Shown: positions 41,219 to 52,154 of the stretch, one piece after another
Layout: every line of letters starts with the position of its first letter
How positions within the stretch are numbered: the stretch's first letter is position 1
Assembly: GCF_019710475.1 (NCBI RefSeq)
Contig: NZ_JAJFAX010000002.1
Span: 62,001 to 126,000 of the forward strand
DNA from: Glycomyces sp. TRM65418
GTDB lineage: Bacteria; Actinomycetota; Actinomycetes; Mycobacteriales; Micromonosporaceae
Direction of reading: 5' to 3'
DNA length: 64,000 nucleotides
The notes under the pieces: generated by a model
Seen by the model: the letters and a program-made list of their open reading frames with translations, nothing else
What the model was told of the DNA's origin: nothing
The model's database searches: none
Translations under genes and position numbers: made by a program

Positions 41219-42516
41219 CGGTTCAGCGTAATCGCCTGGGACCGCATCTGGACCGCGCGGCGGTAGGCGCCGCCGAGGCCTTCGGCGGTGGCCTGCCACG
41301 AGAAGCGCGCGGCGTGCTGCCGCGCTCCGGCGGCGAGGCGTTCGCGCAGGGCCCCGTCCCCGAGGAGCCGGCCGAGGGCCGCGGCCCACGCGTCCGGGCA
41401 GTGGGAGTCGACGAGGAGCCCGGAGGCGCCTTCGGCGACGGCGGTGGTGAGCCCTCCGACCTTCGCGGCGATCACGGGCGTGCCCGTGGCCTGCGCTTCG
41501 AGGGCCACGAGCCCGAACGACTCGTTGTAGCTGGGCACCGCGACGGCGTCGGCCGCGCGGTACACCTGGGCGAGCGCCTCGCCCGAGCGCGGGGTCCGCC
41601 ACTGGACCTTGTCGCCGAGCCCGAGTTCGCCGGCGAGCTTCGGCAGCCAGTACAGGTCGGTGTTCGAGGGCCCGCCGACGAAGACCGGCACGATCCGCCG
41701 CGCCAGTGCAGGGTCGTGGACGCGGAGCCGCGCGAGGCCGCGCAGGAGCACGTCCGGGGCCTTCGCCGGCTGGATCCGGCCCACGAACGCGACGACGAGC
41801 GCGTCGTGCGGCAGGCCGAGCGCCTGGCGGGCGACGTAGCGGTCGCCGGGCCGGAAGACCCCGAGGTCCACGCCGGGGTGGACGACCTCGACCCGGCGCG
41901 TGTCCGCCCCGTAGTAGCGGTGGAGCTCCGCGGCTTCGGCGGCGGTGTTGGCGATGAGCAGGTCCGCCTCGGTGGTGATCTGCTCCTCGCCGACGACGCG
42001 GCCGATCGGCTCGGGCTTGTCGCCGTCGGCGAGCTGGGCGTTCTTCACCTTCGCGAGGGTGTGGAAGGTCTGGACGAGCGGCACGCCCCAGCGGTCGGCG
42101 GCGACCCCCGCGGCCTGGCCCGAGAGCCAGTAGTGGGCGTGGATGAGGTCGTAGTGGCCGGGCCGGTTGTGGGCCTCGGCGCGCAGGAGCCCGCCGGTGA
42201 AGGCGCACAGCTGCGTCGGCAGGTCGTTCTTGGAGAGGCCCTCGAAGGGGCCGGCGGGGAGGTGGTGGACGAGGACGCCGGGCGCGGCCTCCACCGTGGG
42301 CGGCTCCTCGGAGCTGGTGGCGCGCGTGAAGACCTCGACTTCGACGCCGGCGCGGGCGAGCTCGCGGGCGGTGTTGAGGACGTAGACGTTCATGCCGCCG
42401 GCGTCGCCGGTGCCGGGCTGCGCGAGCGGTGACGTGTGCACGGAGACCATCGCGACGCGGCGGACGGCCTGTTTGCGACATCGGGCCCGGAAGGCCGGGG
42501 TGCGCCGTTGATTCAC
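41215..42516 (-). CDS. mshA: D-inositol-3-phosphate glycosyltransferase MshA (mycothiol synthesis)
   Basis: 433 residues. Catalyses the first step of mycothiol synthesis, joining GlcNAc from UDP-GlcNAc to 1L-myo-inositol-1-phosphate. The MshA hallmark is [20 protein letters not shown] near the N-terminus; [43 protein letters not shown] and the donor-site stretch [19 protein letters not shown] (about 330) complete the GT4 fold. The start is GTG 42516, after GGGAGAGGA. Mycothiol is the thiol buffer of actinobacteria, so the gene is strong taxonomic evidence. It is coupled to the YbjN gene. Direct repeats lie in its upstream region (42554-42627). Confidence 0.95.
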   Translation of the reverse strand: MNQRRTPAFRARCRKQAVRRVAMVSVHTSPLAQPGTGDAGGMNVYVLNTARELARAGVEVEVFTRATSSEEPPTVEAAPGVLVHHLPAGPFEGLSKNDLPTQLCAFTGGLLRAEAHNRPGHYDLIHAHYWLSGQAAGVAADRWGVPLVQTFHTLAKVKNAQLADGDKPEPIGRVVGEEQITTEADLLIANTAAEAAELHRYYGADTRRVEVVHPGVDLGVFRPGDRYVARQALGLPHDALVVAFVGRIQPAKAPDVLLRGLARLRVHDPALARRIVPVFVGGPSNTDLYWLPKLAGELGLGDKVQWRTPRSGEALAQVYRAADAVAVPSYNESFGLVALEAQATGTPVIAAKVGGLTTAVAEGASGLLVDSHCPDAWAAALGRLLGDGALRERLAAGARQHAARFSWQATAEGLGGAYRRAVQMRSQAITLNR

Positions 42517-42889
42517 GTGTCAGTCCTCTCCCGCGCGGCGTCTCGGCCACGCTTGCGAGCCATCGATTCGCCCTCTGGACGAGGCTTGCGAGCCGTACAT
42601 GCGTGACGCGTGCGAGCCGTACATGCGCATGGCGTCCCCTCAAGCAACACGCAAAACCCTCGCAATCTTTCCGTGCGGGGGTGTTCGCGCACAACCGCCG
42701 CAACCGCGAGAGTGACGAACTCCGCAATCCGTCAAGCCATGAACCGACACGGACCTCGCGTTGCGTGCCGAACACCCTCCGTGGAGTGAAGCCGGAATTT
42801 CTCTCGCGACACGGCCGGGAATGAGGCTCAAATCCGGGCAAGTCGTCCATGATGGGGATACTTGTCATCACCAGGGGGGAGACAACACC
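42517..42889. promoter_or_regulatory. Divergent region between mshA and TetR gene, with direct repeats
   Basis: 373 bases without a gene. TGCGAGCCGTACATGCG occurs at 42587-42603 and 42611-42627, and a related TGCGAGCCATCGATTCG at 42554-42570. The repeats lie about 40-110 bases upstream of mshA. A GATACT -10-like box at 42857-42862 precedes the TetR gene. The neighbouring TetR protein may bind here. Confidence 0.5.
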
Positions 42890-43561
42890 ATGAGCACTGC
42901 CACCATTCCGGCCGCCAGGCAGCCCACGATGTCACCGGTGTCGAAGATCGGGACGGCGCACTCGCTGCGCCGCCTGCCCGTCCAGGAACGCTCGGCCGCG
43001 CGCGTGCGCCGCATGCTCGACGCCGCCGCCGACCTGATCGAGGAGGTCGGCTACGACCGGCTCTCGACCACCGCCATCGCCCAGCGCGCCGACGTCGCCA
43101 TCGGCTCGGTCTACCAGTTCTTCGGCGACAAGCGCTCGCTCGCCGAAGCCCTGAGCCAGCGCTACATCGACCTGTACTTCGAGCGCCTGTCCGCTCGCTT
43201 CGACGCCGAGCCGCCCGCGGACTGGCGGGACGGCGTCCAGGCCGCCATCGCCGAATACGTCCACATGTACCGCACCGCGCCCGGCTTCCGGGTGCTTCAC
43301 CTGGCCGACGCCATCGACCCGGGCCGGGCCGACGCCGTCACCACCGGCGGCGACGTCATCGCCGACCAGATCCTCGCCGGCCTCGCCCACCGCTTCGGCA
43401 TCGGCGGGGACGACGAACTCACCAAGACCGTCACCGTCGCCGTGGAGACCGGGCAGGCCCTGGTCAGGCTCGCGTTCCGTCGCGACCCCGACGGCTGCGC
43501 CGCTTCGATCGCCGAGGCCAACGGCGTCGTCTGCGACTACCTCGCGCGCCGCCTGCCGTAG
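42890..43561 (+). CDS. TetR-family transcriptional regulator
   Basis: 223 residues from ATG 42890, behind the very strong SD GGGGGGAGA; the frame is open upstream without a signal. After a ~35-residue basic head, the helix-turn-helix spans about residues 45-85 with AADLIEEVGYDRLSTTAIAQ and VAIGSVYQFFGDKRSLAEAL. The rest is the helical ligand and dimer domain (IAEYVHMYRTAPGFRV and ETGQALVRLAFR). Targets are usually the regulator itself and neighbours: divergent mshA, or the downstream MFS gene 116 bases away. The direct repeats at 42554-42627 are candidates for its operator. Ligand unknown. Confidence 0.88.
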   Translation: MSTATIPAARQPTMSPVSKIGTAHSLRRLPVQERSAARVRRMLDAAADLIEEVGYDRLSTTAIAQRADVAIGSVYQFFGDKRSLAEALSQRYIDLYFERLSARFDAEPPADWRDGVQAAIAEYVHMYRTAPGFRVLHLADAIDPGRADAVTTGGDVIADQILAGLAHRFGIGGDDELTKTVTVAVETGQALVRLAFRRDPDGCAASIAEANGVVCDYLARRLP

Positions 43562-43677
43562 GCGTCGCCACCGGCCTGTCGCAGGCCACTCAACCGACCG
43601 CGCCGGGACGTAGGGCCGTGCCGGGCCGACTAGTCTCGTAGTCGACCCGGTGCGGTCTTCTACTTTCGAGGAGCAGC

Positions 43678-45807
43678 ATGGCGAACACCCTAGGCGACAT
43701 CCAGACGGTGCTGCGGATCCGCCCCTTCAGGCGCCTGTGGACCGTCCTCGGTCTGGCGTCGTTCGGCGACTGGCTGGCGATCTTCGCCACCGCGGGGTTC
43801 GCGCAGTCCCTGTTCGACGACCCCGCGGCCAAAGGCGCGGCGTTCTCGGCCACGATCGTGCTCCGCCTGCTGCCGTCCCTGCTGCTCGGCCCCGTCGCCG
43901 GCGTCTTCGCCGACCGGTTCGACCGGCGCAAGACCATGGCCGCCTGCGACATCGCGCGGTTCCTGCTCATCGGCTCGGTCCCCACCGTCTACCTCATCAC
44001 CGACTCCACCGCGTTCACCGTCGCCTGGCTCGCGGTCGCGCAGCTGTGCATCGAGGGCGCCGTGCTCATCTGGTCGCCCGCGAAGGAGGCGGCCGTCCCG
44101 AACCTGCTCCCGCCGGAGAAGTACGAGGCCGCGAACCAGCTGAGCCTCGCCACCACCTACGGGCTCGCCCCGCCGCTCGCGTTCGCCGTCCTCGCCGTCC
44201 TCGAACGGGGCTCGAACGTCTGGTCGAACCTCGGCAGCTGGGCCGAGCCGATGGTCATCGCCCTCTACCTGACCGCGGCCATGTTCGCGATCCTCGCCGT
44301 CACCGTCTACTTCTTCATCCCGCAGATCTCCGGCCGCTACGGCCAGTTCGCCGCGAAGACCACCAGCGTCTGGCACGACTTCGTCGAAGGCTGGAGCTAC
44401 ATGCGCTCGGCCGAACGCGTGCGCGGCCTCATCGTCGGCATGCTCGGCGCGTTCAGCGGCGCGGGCGTCCTCATCGGCGTCGGCACCGTCTACGCCAGCA
44501 CCCTCGGCGCGGGCGACGCCGCCTTCTACACCCTCGCGGTGTTCCTGTTCCTCGGCCTCGGCGCGGGGATCGCCTTCGGCCCCAAGCTCATCGGTGAACT
44601 CTCCCGCCTGCGCTGGTTCGGCATGAGCATCGTCCTCGCCGGCGCGGGCCTCGCCCTGGACGCGGTCGCCCCGCACATGGTCTTCGCCGCGTTCGGCTCG
44701 GTCGTCATCGGCCTCGGCGCCGGGATGGCCTTCCTCGCCGGGATCACGCTGCTCCAGCGCGAGACCGAAGACGAGATCCGCGGCCGCATGTTCGCGTTCA
44801 TCGCCGTCGCCGCCCGCGTCATCCTCATGCTCGCCATGACGATCTCCGCGCCGCTCGCCGGCTGGCACGCCGCCCGGCAGCTCGACCTGGGCTTCACCAA
44901 GGTCGAGGTCTCGATGAGCCGCATCCTCCTGTTCGTCGCGGCCGCGCTCGTCGTCTGGCTCGGCGTCACCGCGTTCAAGTCCATGGACGACAAACCGGGC
45001 GTGCCCGTCCTCGCCGACCTGTGGTCCTCCCTGCGCGGCCGCCCCCTCACGGCCCCCGACCCGGTCGCCGGCTCCGGGTTCTTCGTCGTCTTCGAAGGCG
45101 GCGAAGGCGCCGGCAAGTCCACCCAGGCCGTCAAGCTCGCCGCGTGGCTCAAACTCCGCAACTACGAAGCCGTCCTCACCCGGGAGCCCGGCGCGACCGA
45201 CATCGGCATGCGCATCCGCAGCCTCGTCCTGGACTCCGGCGGCGACTCCGCCCCCGGCCCGCGCGCCGAGGCCCTGCTGTACGCCGCCGACCGCGCCCAG
45301 CACGTCGAGAAGGTCGTCCGGCCCGCCCTCGAGCGCGGCGCGGTCGTCGTCTCCGACCGCTACATCGACTCCTCCATCGCCTACCAGGGCTCCGGCCGCT
45401 CCCTCGGCAAGGACGACATCGCCTGGGTCTCCACCTGGGCCACCGGCGGCCTCAAGCCCGACCTCACGGTGCTCCTCGACGTCGACCCCGAGGCCGGCCT
45501 CCGCCGCGCCAAGGCCGGCGGCGACGGCGACCGGCTCGAACAGGAGGAGCTCGAGTTCCACGAGAAGGTCCGCGAGACGTTCCTCCACCTCGCCGCGGCC
45601 GAACCGAACCGCTACCTCGTCGTCCCCGCCGGAGGCACCCCCGACGAGATCGCCGCGCAGGTCCGCGACGCCGTCGCCGAACGCCTCGACATCCGCACCC
45701 AGACCGCCCGGGCCGACTCCGGCTGGCCCGGACTCGACAGCCCCAGGGCCGAGAAGGCCGACGACTACGGCTGGGACGCCGTCGCCGAGGAGGCCGGACG
45801 ACCGTGA
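43678..45807 (+). CDS. tmk: MFS transporter-thymidylate kinase fusion
   Basis: 709 residues. Residues 1 to about 440 are an MFS-type membrane domain of about 12 helices (GLASFGDWLAIFATAGFAQS and GPVAGVFADRFDRRKTMAAC are typical). Residues about 460-680 are a complete dTMP kinase: P-loop FEGGEGAGKSTQAVKLAAWL, the TREPG motif, SDRYIDSSIAYQGSGR and the lid AKAGGDGDRLEQE. The kinase makes dTDP for DNA synthesis. Such fusions are known in streptomycetes and relatives; what the membrane half transports is unknown. The stop overlaps the GTG of holB, the conserved tmk-holB pair. Start ATG 43678 with GAGGAG eight bases upstream. Confidence 0.92.
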   Translation: MANTLGDIQTVLRIRPFRRLWTVLGLASFGDWLAIFATAGFAQSLFDDPAAKGAAFSATIVLRLLPSLLLGPVAGVFADRFDRRKTMAACDIARFLLIGSVPTVYLITDSTAFTVAWLAVAQLCIEGAVLIWSPAKEAAVPNLLPPEKYEAANQLSLATTYGLAPPLAFAVLAVLERGSNVWSNLGSWAEPMVIALYLTAAMFAILAVTVYFFIPQISGRYGQFAAKTTSVWHDFVEGWSYMRSAERVRGLIVGMLGAFSGAGVLIGVGTVYASTLGAGDAAFYTLAVFLFLGLGAGIAFGPKLIGELSRLRWFGMSIVLAGAGLALDAVAPHMVFAAFGSVVIGLGAGMAFLAGITLLQRETEDEIRGRMFAFIAVAARVILMLAMTISAPLAGWHAARQLDLGFTKVEVSMSRILLFVAAALVVWLGVTAFKSMDDKPGVPVLADLWSSLRGRPLTAPDPVAGSGFFVVFEGGEGAGKSTQAVKLAAWLKLRNYEAVLTREPGATDIGMRIRSLVLDSGGDSAPGPRAEALLYAADRAQHVEKVVRPALERGAVVVSDRYIDSSIAYQGSGRSLGKDDIAWVSTWATGGLKPDLTVLLDVDPEAGLRRAKAGGDGDRLEQEELEFHEKVRETFLHLAAAEPNRYLVVPAGGTPDEIAAQVRDAVAERLDIRTQTARADSGWPGLDSPRAEKADDYGWDAVAEEAGRP

Positions 45808-46961
45808 CCGCCCCCGGGGTCTTCGACGAACTCGTCGGCCAGGACGAGGCGCGGCGGATCCTCGCCGAAGCCGCCCGCGGCACCGGCATGACGCACGCGT
45901 GGCTCTTCACCGGGCCGCCCGGCTCCGGCCGCTCCACCGCCGCCGTCGCGTTCGCCGCGGCCCTCCAGTGCCCCGAAGGCGGCTGCGGCGCATGCCACAC
46001 CTGCCGGACCGTCCTCGGCGGCACCCACCCCGACGTCACTCGCGTCATCCCCGAAGGCCTCTCGCTCGGCGTCGACCAGGTGCGCGGCCTCATCCTCGAG
46101 GCCGGACGCGTCCCGAACGCCGGGCGCTGGCAGGTCCTCATCATGGAGGACGCCGACCGCCTCACCGAGGCCGCCGCCAACGCCCTGCTCAAAGCCGTCG
46201 AGGAACCGCCCGCTCGGACCGTGTTCCTGCTGTGCGCGCCGTCCACGAACCCCGCCGAGATCTCGGTGACCATCCGGTCCCGCTGCCGCGTGATGGGCCT
46301 GCGCCAGCCGCCCGCCGGGGCCATCGCCGACCTCCTGGTCACACGCGACGGCCTCGATCGGCGCGAGGCCGAACTCTACGCGGCCGCCGCCCAAGGGCAC
46401 GTCGGCCGGGCGCGGCGGCTCGCGACCGACCCGCAGGCGCGGGCCAAACGCCACGACGTGCTCCAGATCCCGCGCCGCCTCACCGGCCTCGGCGCGTGCT
46501 TCACCGCCGCCGTCGAACTCATCGAGGCCGCCGAAGCCGAGGCCGCCGGGACGTACACCGACCAGTCCGCCGCCGAGAAGGAGGCCCTGGAGACCGCGCT
46601 CGGCAAGGGCGGCACCGGAAAGGGCGCGTCGAAGGCGGCGCGCGGCTCGGCGTCGGCGCTCAAGGAGCTCGAGAAGCGCCAGAAGACCCGCGACACGCGG
46701 GCGCAGCGCGACTCCCTCGACCGGGCGCTGGTCGACCTGGCCGCGTTCTACCGGGACGCGCTCGCGGCCGGGTTCGGCGCGCGCGTGAACCCGATCCACC
46801 CGGACATGGCCGAGACGACCAGGGCCGCCGCCGCGAGGCTCAGCGCCGAGTCCCTGCTGCGGCGGATCGACGCGATCCTGGAGTGCCGCAAGGCGATCGA
46901 AGCGAACGTGCGCCCCCGCATCGCGGTGGAGGCGATGATGACGAGGCTCTGGCAGAGCTAG
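45804..46961 (+). CDS. holB: DNA polymerase III subunit delta prime
   Basis: 385 residues from GTG 45804, overlapping tmk. Part of the clamp loader that puts the sliding clamp on DNA. P-loop-like FTGPPGSGRSTAAVAFA (about residue 34), the zinc-binding cysteines in CPEGGCGACHTC (about 54), LIMEDADRLTEAAANALLKA (about 113) and the SRC sensor motif ISVTIRSRCRVM (about 152) are present. The P-loop has Arg where Lys is usual (GSGRST), in keeping with the non-hydrolysing delta prime subunit. A charged Ala/Lys/Glu insertion (about 240-300) is longer than in E. coli. Function firm. Confidence 0.92.
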   Translation: MTAPGVFDELVGQDEARRILAEAARGTGMTHAWLFTGPPGSGRSTAAVAFAAALQCPEGGCGACHTCRTVLGGTHPDVTRVIPEGLSLGVDQVRGLILEAGRVPNAGRWQVLIMEDADRLTEAAANALLKAVEEPPARTVFLLCAPSTNPAEISVTIRSRCRVMGLRQPPAGAIADLLVTRDGLDRREAELYAAAAQGHVGRARRLATDPQARAKRHDVLQIPRRLTGLGACFTAAVELIEAAEAEAAGTYTDQSAAEKEALETALGKGGTGKGASKAARGSASALKELEKRQKTRDTRAQRDSLDRALVDLAAFYRDALAAGFGARVNPIHPDMAETTRAAAARLSAESLLRRIDAILECRKAIEANVRPRIAVEAMMTRLWQS

Positions 46962-47034
46962 GGCCCGCACACCTCGGCGCCACTGCGGAACCGGGGCCCC
47001 GAGGCGTCCGATTCGCGGGCTCGTGCCCGGCCGG

Positions 47035-47742
47035 TCACTGCGTCCACAGGTGCTGGATGTACGCGTCCTCGGCCTTCGGGATCGTGCCCGTGCGCTGCCA
47101 GCGGTACCAGGCCCGCTCCTCGACCACGCGCACGCAGAAGTCCCCGTCGATCTCGAACGGCTCGGAGACGCAACGGAAATCGTCCCTGAAGGCCCCGTCC
47201 GTCCAGTACCAGACCCGCCGCCCGATCAGGCCCGGCACGTCCGAGGCCGGGTAGGGCCGGCGCACCGGCGGCGAGTCCGGGTCCGACAGCCGCTCGATCA
47301 GGTACCCCGGCCGCGGCGACCCCGTGCCGGGTTCGGGCCGCTGCACGTACACGTCCTCGGCCGGGACGAGGCTCGCGTAGGCGTCCCCGTCGCCGTCCAC
47401 GGCCCGGTAGTAGTCGGCCTCGGATATCAAGGGCACCACCAGCATCCCGTCGCGCGTGACCGGGTCGTCCGCGCGCAGGTCGAACTGCCACCCGCCGCCC
47501 GCCGCGCCGAGGACCACCCGGGACGAATGCAGGTCGAACGCCCTGGCCGCAGGGACCGGGATCAGCGCAGGAGGCGGCTCGGGGACGTCGAAGGCATTGT
47601 CTGACAAGCCCAACGAGAACTCCTGACCGAATGGGGCGAGCAGGTACCAGGGGGACTGGAGAAAAGCATAGGGGGTTGGCACGGTCTGGGGATTCACGGC
47701 CCTCGCGGTGGTCGTAAAGTTCTCCTCACAAGCACGGAACAC
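47035..47742 (-). CDS. Hypothetical protein
   Basis: Up to 235 residues from GTG 47742, preceded by GAGAA; GTG 47697 is a plausible shorter start. No signal peptide, membrane helix or known motif is seen. Recognisable features are many aromatic residues (PYAFLQSPWYLLAPFGQEF, RVWYWTDGAFRDDF, RAWYRWQR), Pro-rich turns, two cysteines (FRCVSEP and DFCVRVV) near the C-terminus, and a mixed-strand composition. It diverges from the acidic repeat protein gene at 47767, only 24 bases away, so their promoters overlap and the two may be co-regulated. I do not recognise the family. Confidence 0.6.
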   Translation of the reverse strand: MFRACEENFTTTARAVNPQTVPTPYAFLQSPWYLLAPFGQEFSLGLSDNAFDVPEPPPALIPVPAARAFDLHSSRVVLGAAGGGWQFDLRADDPVTRDGMLVVPLISEADYYRAVDGDGDAYASLVPAEDVYVQRPEPGTGSPRPGYLIERLSDPDSPPVRRPYPASDVPGLIGRRVWYWTDGAFRDDFRCVSEPFEIDGDFCVRVVEERAWYRWQRTGTIPKAEDAYIQHLWTQ

Positions 47743-47766
47743 TTCTCAACTAAGGATGGAAGAGCG

Positions 47767-48381
47767 ATGAGCGAGTACGACGAGGCCGCGGTCGAAGAGG
47801 ACGTCACCGCCGAGGACTACACCGCCGAGGAGGAGACCTACGACGACACCGCCGTGAGCACGGTCGAGGAGTCCTTCGACATCGACGGCGACGGCTACGA
47901 GGACGAGGCCATCTCCGCCGACGGCATGACCATGATCGACACCGACGGCGACGGCGACGCCGAGGGCATCGCGCTGGACACCGACGGCGACGGCATCTCC
48001 GACGAGCTGATGGTCGACGCCGACGGCGACGGCTCCGTCGAGTCCTACGCCTCGGACACCGACGGCGACGGCCTCCTCGACACCTTCGAGTCGGACACCG
48101 ACGGCGACGGCTACACCGACCAGGTCTCGGTCGACTCCAACGCCGACGGCTACGTGGACCAGGTCGCCACCGACACCAACAACGACGGCTACACCGACAC
48201 CGTGGCCACCGACTACAACGCCGACGGCCTCGTGGACGAGATCTCCGTCGACGCCAACGCGGACGGCACCGCCGACACCGTGCTGAGCGACTCGGACGAG
48301 GACGGCTTCCTCGACACCGTCCACACCGAGGCCACGCCGGAGGGCGACTCCTTCCAGTCGCAGACCGGTCAGGTCATCTAA
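47767..48381 (+). CDS. Acidic protein with eleven DxDGDG calcium-binding-type repeats, no signal peptide
   Basis: 204 residues, ATG after GGAAGAG. A very acidic head (residues 1-40, many Glu/Asp/Tyr/Thr) is followed by eleven loops of the type D-x-D/N-x-D-G, as in thrombospondin type-3, dockerin and EF-hand loops: early ones DTDGDGDAEG and DTDGDGISDEL, later ones in exact 13-residue steps (DTDGDGYTDQVSV, DSNADGYVDQVAT, DTNNDGYTDTVAT). There is almost no Lys or Arg. No signal peptide or membrane helix is seen, although such repeats usually occur on exported proteins. Calcium binding is well supported by motif; the cellular role is unknown. A terminator hairpin follows at 48434-48462. Confidence 0.8.
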   Translation: MSEYDEAAVEEDVTAEDYTAEEETYDDTAVSTVEESFDIDGDGYEDEAISADGMTMIDTDGDGDAEGIALDTDGDGISDELMVDADGDGSVESYASDTDGDGLLDTFESDTDGDGYTDQVSVDSNADGYVDQVATDTNNDGYTDTVATDYNADGLVDEISVDANADGTADTVLSDSDEDGFLDTVHTEATPEGDSFQSQTGQVI

Positions 48382-48433
48382 CGACGGGCGTTCCGAGACC
48401 TGGACACCCCTGGACTCGCTCACCCTCATGGCG

Positions 48434-48464
48434 AAGGCCGGATGCGCGGCGCATCCGGCCTTTT
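48434..48464. terminator. Hairpin terminator between acidic repeat gene and folE
   Basis: AAGGCCGGATGC (48434-48445) pairs with GCATCCGGCCTT (48451-48462) around GCGGC, followed by two further T. The genes on both sides converge here. Confidence 0.75.
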
Positions 48465-48493
48465 CGCTCGCCTCGATGCCGGCGCCGGGCGGT

Positions 48494-49135
48494 TCAGCCG
48501 GTGGTGCCGCGCAGCAGCGCCATCGCCTCGGCGCGGGTGCGCGCGTCCGACTGGAGGATGCCGCGCACCGCCGAGGTCACCGTGGTCGAGCCGTGCTTCC
48601 TGATGCCGCGCATCGACATGCACGTGTGCTCGCATTCGACCACCACGATCACGCCGCTCGCCTCCAGCGAGGTGAAGAGCTGGTCGGCGATCTGGCTCGT
48701 CAGGCGCTCCTGCACCTGCGGGCGCCGCGAGTAGACCTCCACGAGCCGGGCGAGCTTGGAGAGCCCGGCGATCTGCCCGGCCTGGCCGGGGATGTAGCCG
48801 ACGTGGGCGACGCCGGTGAACGGGAGCAGGTGGTGCTCGCAGAAGGACTGCACGTCGATGTCGCGCACCAGCACGAGCTCGTTGTGGTTCTCGTCGAAGG
48901 AGGTCTTGAGGACCTCCGCGGGGTCGACCCGGAGGCCGGCGAAGAGTTCGGCGTAGGCGCGGGCGACGCGGCGGGGGGTCTCCTTGAGCCCGGGCCGGTC
49001 GGGGTCTTCGCCGATCGCCTCCAGGATCTCCCTGACGGCGGCTTCGATCCGCGCCAGGTCGACCGCGTCCTCAACGGGGCTGCCGTTGATGCGGCCGTCG
49101 ATGAGGCGCGCGGCCAGGTTGTCGAGTTCAGCCAT
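48494..49135 (-). CDS. folE: GTP cyclohydrolase I
   Basis: 213 residues. Converts GTP to dihydroneopterin triphosphate, first step of folate synthesis. The zinc and active-site motifs are [20 protein letters not shown] (about residue 98-117) and [20 protein letters not shown] (about 164-183), with [12 protein letters not shown] between. Length is normal. It lies 109 bases after ftsH in the same direction, in the conserved actinobacterial order ftsH-folE. A weak hairpin (49199-49227) in that gap may reduce read-through. Confidence 0.95.
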   Translation of the reverse strand: MAELDNLAARLIDGRINGSPVEDAVDLARIEAAVREILEAIGEDPDRPGLKETPRRVARAYAELFAGLRVDPAEVLKTSFDENHNELVLVRDIDVQSFCEHHLLPFTGVAHVGYIPGQAGQIAGLSKLARLVEVYSRRPQVQERLTSQIADQLFTSLEASGVIVVVECEHTCMSMRGIRKHGSTTVTSAVRGILQSDARTRAEAMALLRGTTG

Positions 49136-49243
49136 CGCCCCAGCTTACGGTCCGCCCCCGACAACCCCGGGCGGGTTCGTGACCAGAGGAACACGAAAAG
49201 GGCCCGCCTACCGTGGAGACGGGCCCTCGTATCGCTTCGCCGG

Positions 49244-51226
<1,983 letters not shown>

Positions 51227-51518
51227 TCGTTTCCTCCTGCTGCGTTCGTCACGTTTTCGAGAGTGAGGTTGTCCTCATCGCGCGGTTGGCGAGCTTCACC
51301 GCGGCCTTACAGGGTTTCCTGGGCTGTAAGGCATTGACAACTCGAACGTACACGGTGCGGCCGTGCGACGTCCCGCTGCGTCAGCGCCGTGAAGACGGCG
51401 CTTCGCGCCGGATACCGCCCTTTGCCCGCCCCGTCGATAGACCGTAATTAGTACCACGGCGGGTTGAGTTCGCCCACCCAAGCCTGCGTCGCGAGCGAAC
51501 GGGTGGCACCCTTGTTAC

Positions 51519-52154
51519 ATGACGTCGGAGCTAGCCAGCCCAGCATCCGTCCCGTCCGCTGCAGCGCGGGACGCGGTGTTCGATCCTGATTCGTGGTACG
51601 CCGAGGAGATCGAGCGCACCATCATCACCGAGGACGAGATCCGAGCGAAGGTCGCCGAACTCGGCGCGCGCGTCTCGGCCGACTTCGCCGACGGTGCCCT
51701 CAAAGACGGCGACGAGCTGCTGCTCGTGGGCGTGTTCAAGGGGGCGGTCATGTTCATGGCCGACTTCGCGAGGGCGTTGAGCGTGCCGGTGAAGATGGAG
51801 TTCATGGCGCTCTCCTCGTACGGGAGCTCCACGACCTCCTCGGGGACCGTGCGCATCCTCAAGGACATCGACTCGGACGTGGCGGGGAAGCACATCCTCG
51901 TGGTCGAGGACATCATCGACTCCGGGCTGACGCTGTCGTGGCTGCTGAAGTACCTCGACGGCCTGCATCCGGCCTCGGTGTCGGTGGTCTCGATGCTGCG
52001 CAAGCCGGGCGTGCAGCGGGTGGACATCCCCGTGACGTACCTGGGCTTCGACATCCCGAACGAGTTCGTCGTGGGCTACGGCCTCGACTACGCCGAGCGC
52101 TACCGCGAGCTCCCGTTCGTCGGCGTGCTCAAGCCCGAGGTCTACCAGAAGTAA
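51519..52154 (+). CDS. hpt: Hypoxanthine phosphoribosyltransferase
   Basis: 211 residues. Purine salvage: makes IMP or GMP from hypoxanthine or guanine and PRPP. The PRPP-binding motif is HILVVEDIIDSGLTLSWLL (about residue 125); LLVGVFKGAVMFMADFARAL and MALSSYGSSTTSSGTVRI are family marks, and FVVGYGLDYAERYRELPFVG is near the end. The first ~20 residues (Ser/Ala/Pro) are longer than usual; ATG 51519 has no SD, so a leaderless start or a later start at GTG 51576 is possible. In most relatives hpt lies on the same strand as tilS; here it is divergent to ftsH and convergent to tilS, so the block has been partly rearranged. Confidence 0.93.
   Translation: MTSELASPASVPSAAARDAVFDPDSWYAEEIERTIITEDEIRAKVAELGARVSADFADGALKDGDELLLVGVFKGAVMFMADFARALSVPVKMEFMALSSYGSSTTSSGTVRILKDIDSDVAGKHILVVEDIIDSGLTLSWLLKYLDGLHPASVSVVSMLRKPGVQRVDIPVTYLGFDIPNEFVVGYGLDYAERYRELPFVGVLKPEVYQK

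Noticed and set aside
40736..42871. 711-residue minus-strand frame spanning mshA
   Set aside because: Only its last 160 codons (YbjN domain, from 41218) are real; the rest is an out-of-frame reading of mshA.
43690..45588. 632-residue minus-strand frame opposite the MFS-tmk fusion
   Set aside because: Low-complexity Asp/Glu/Gly/Arg antisense; the plus strand has an intact kinase and helices.
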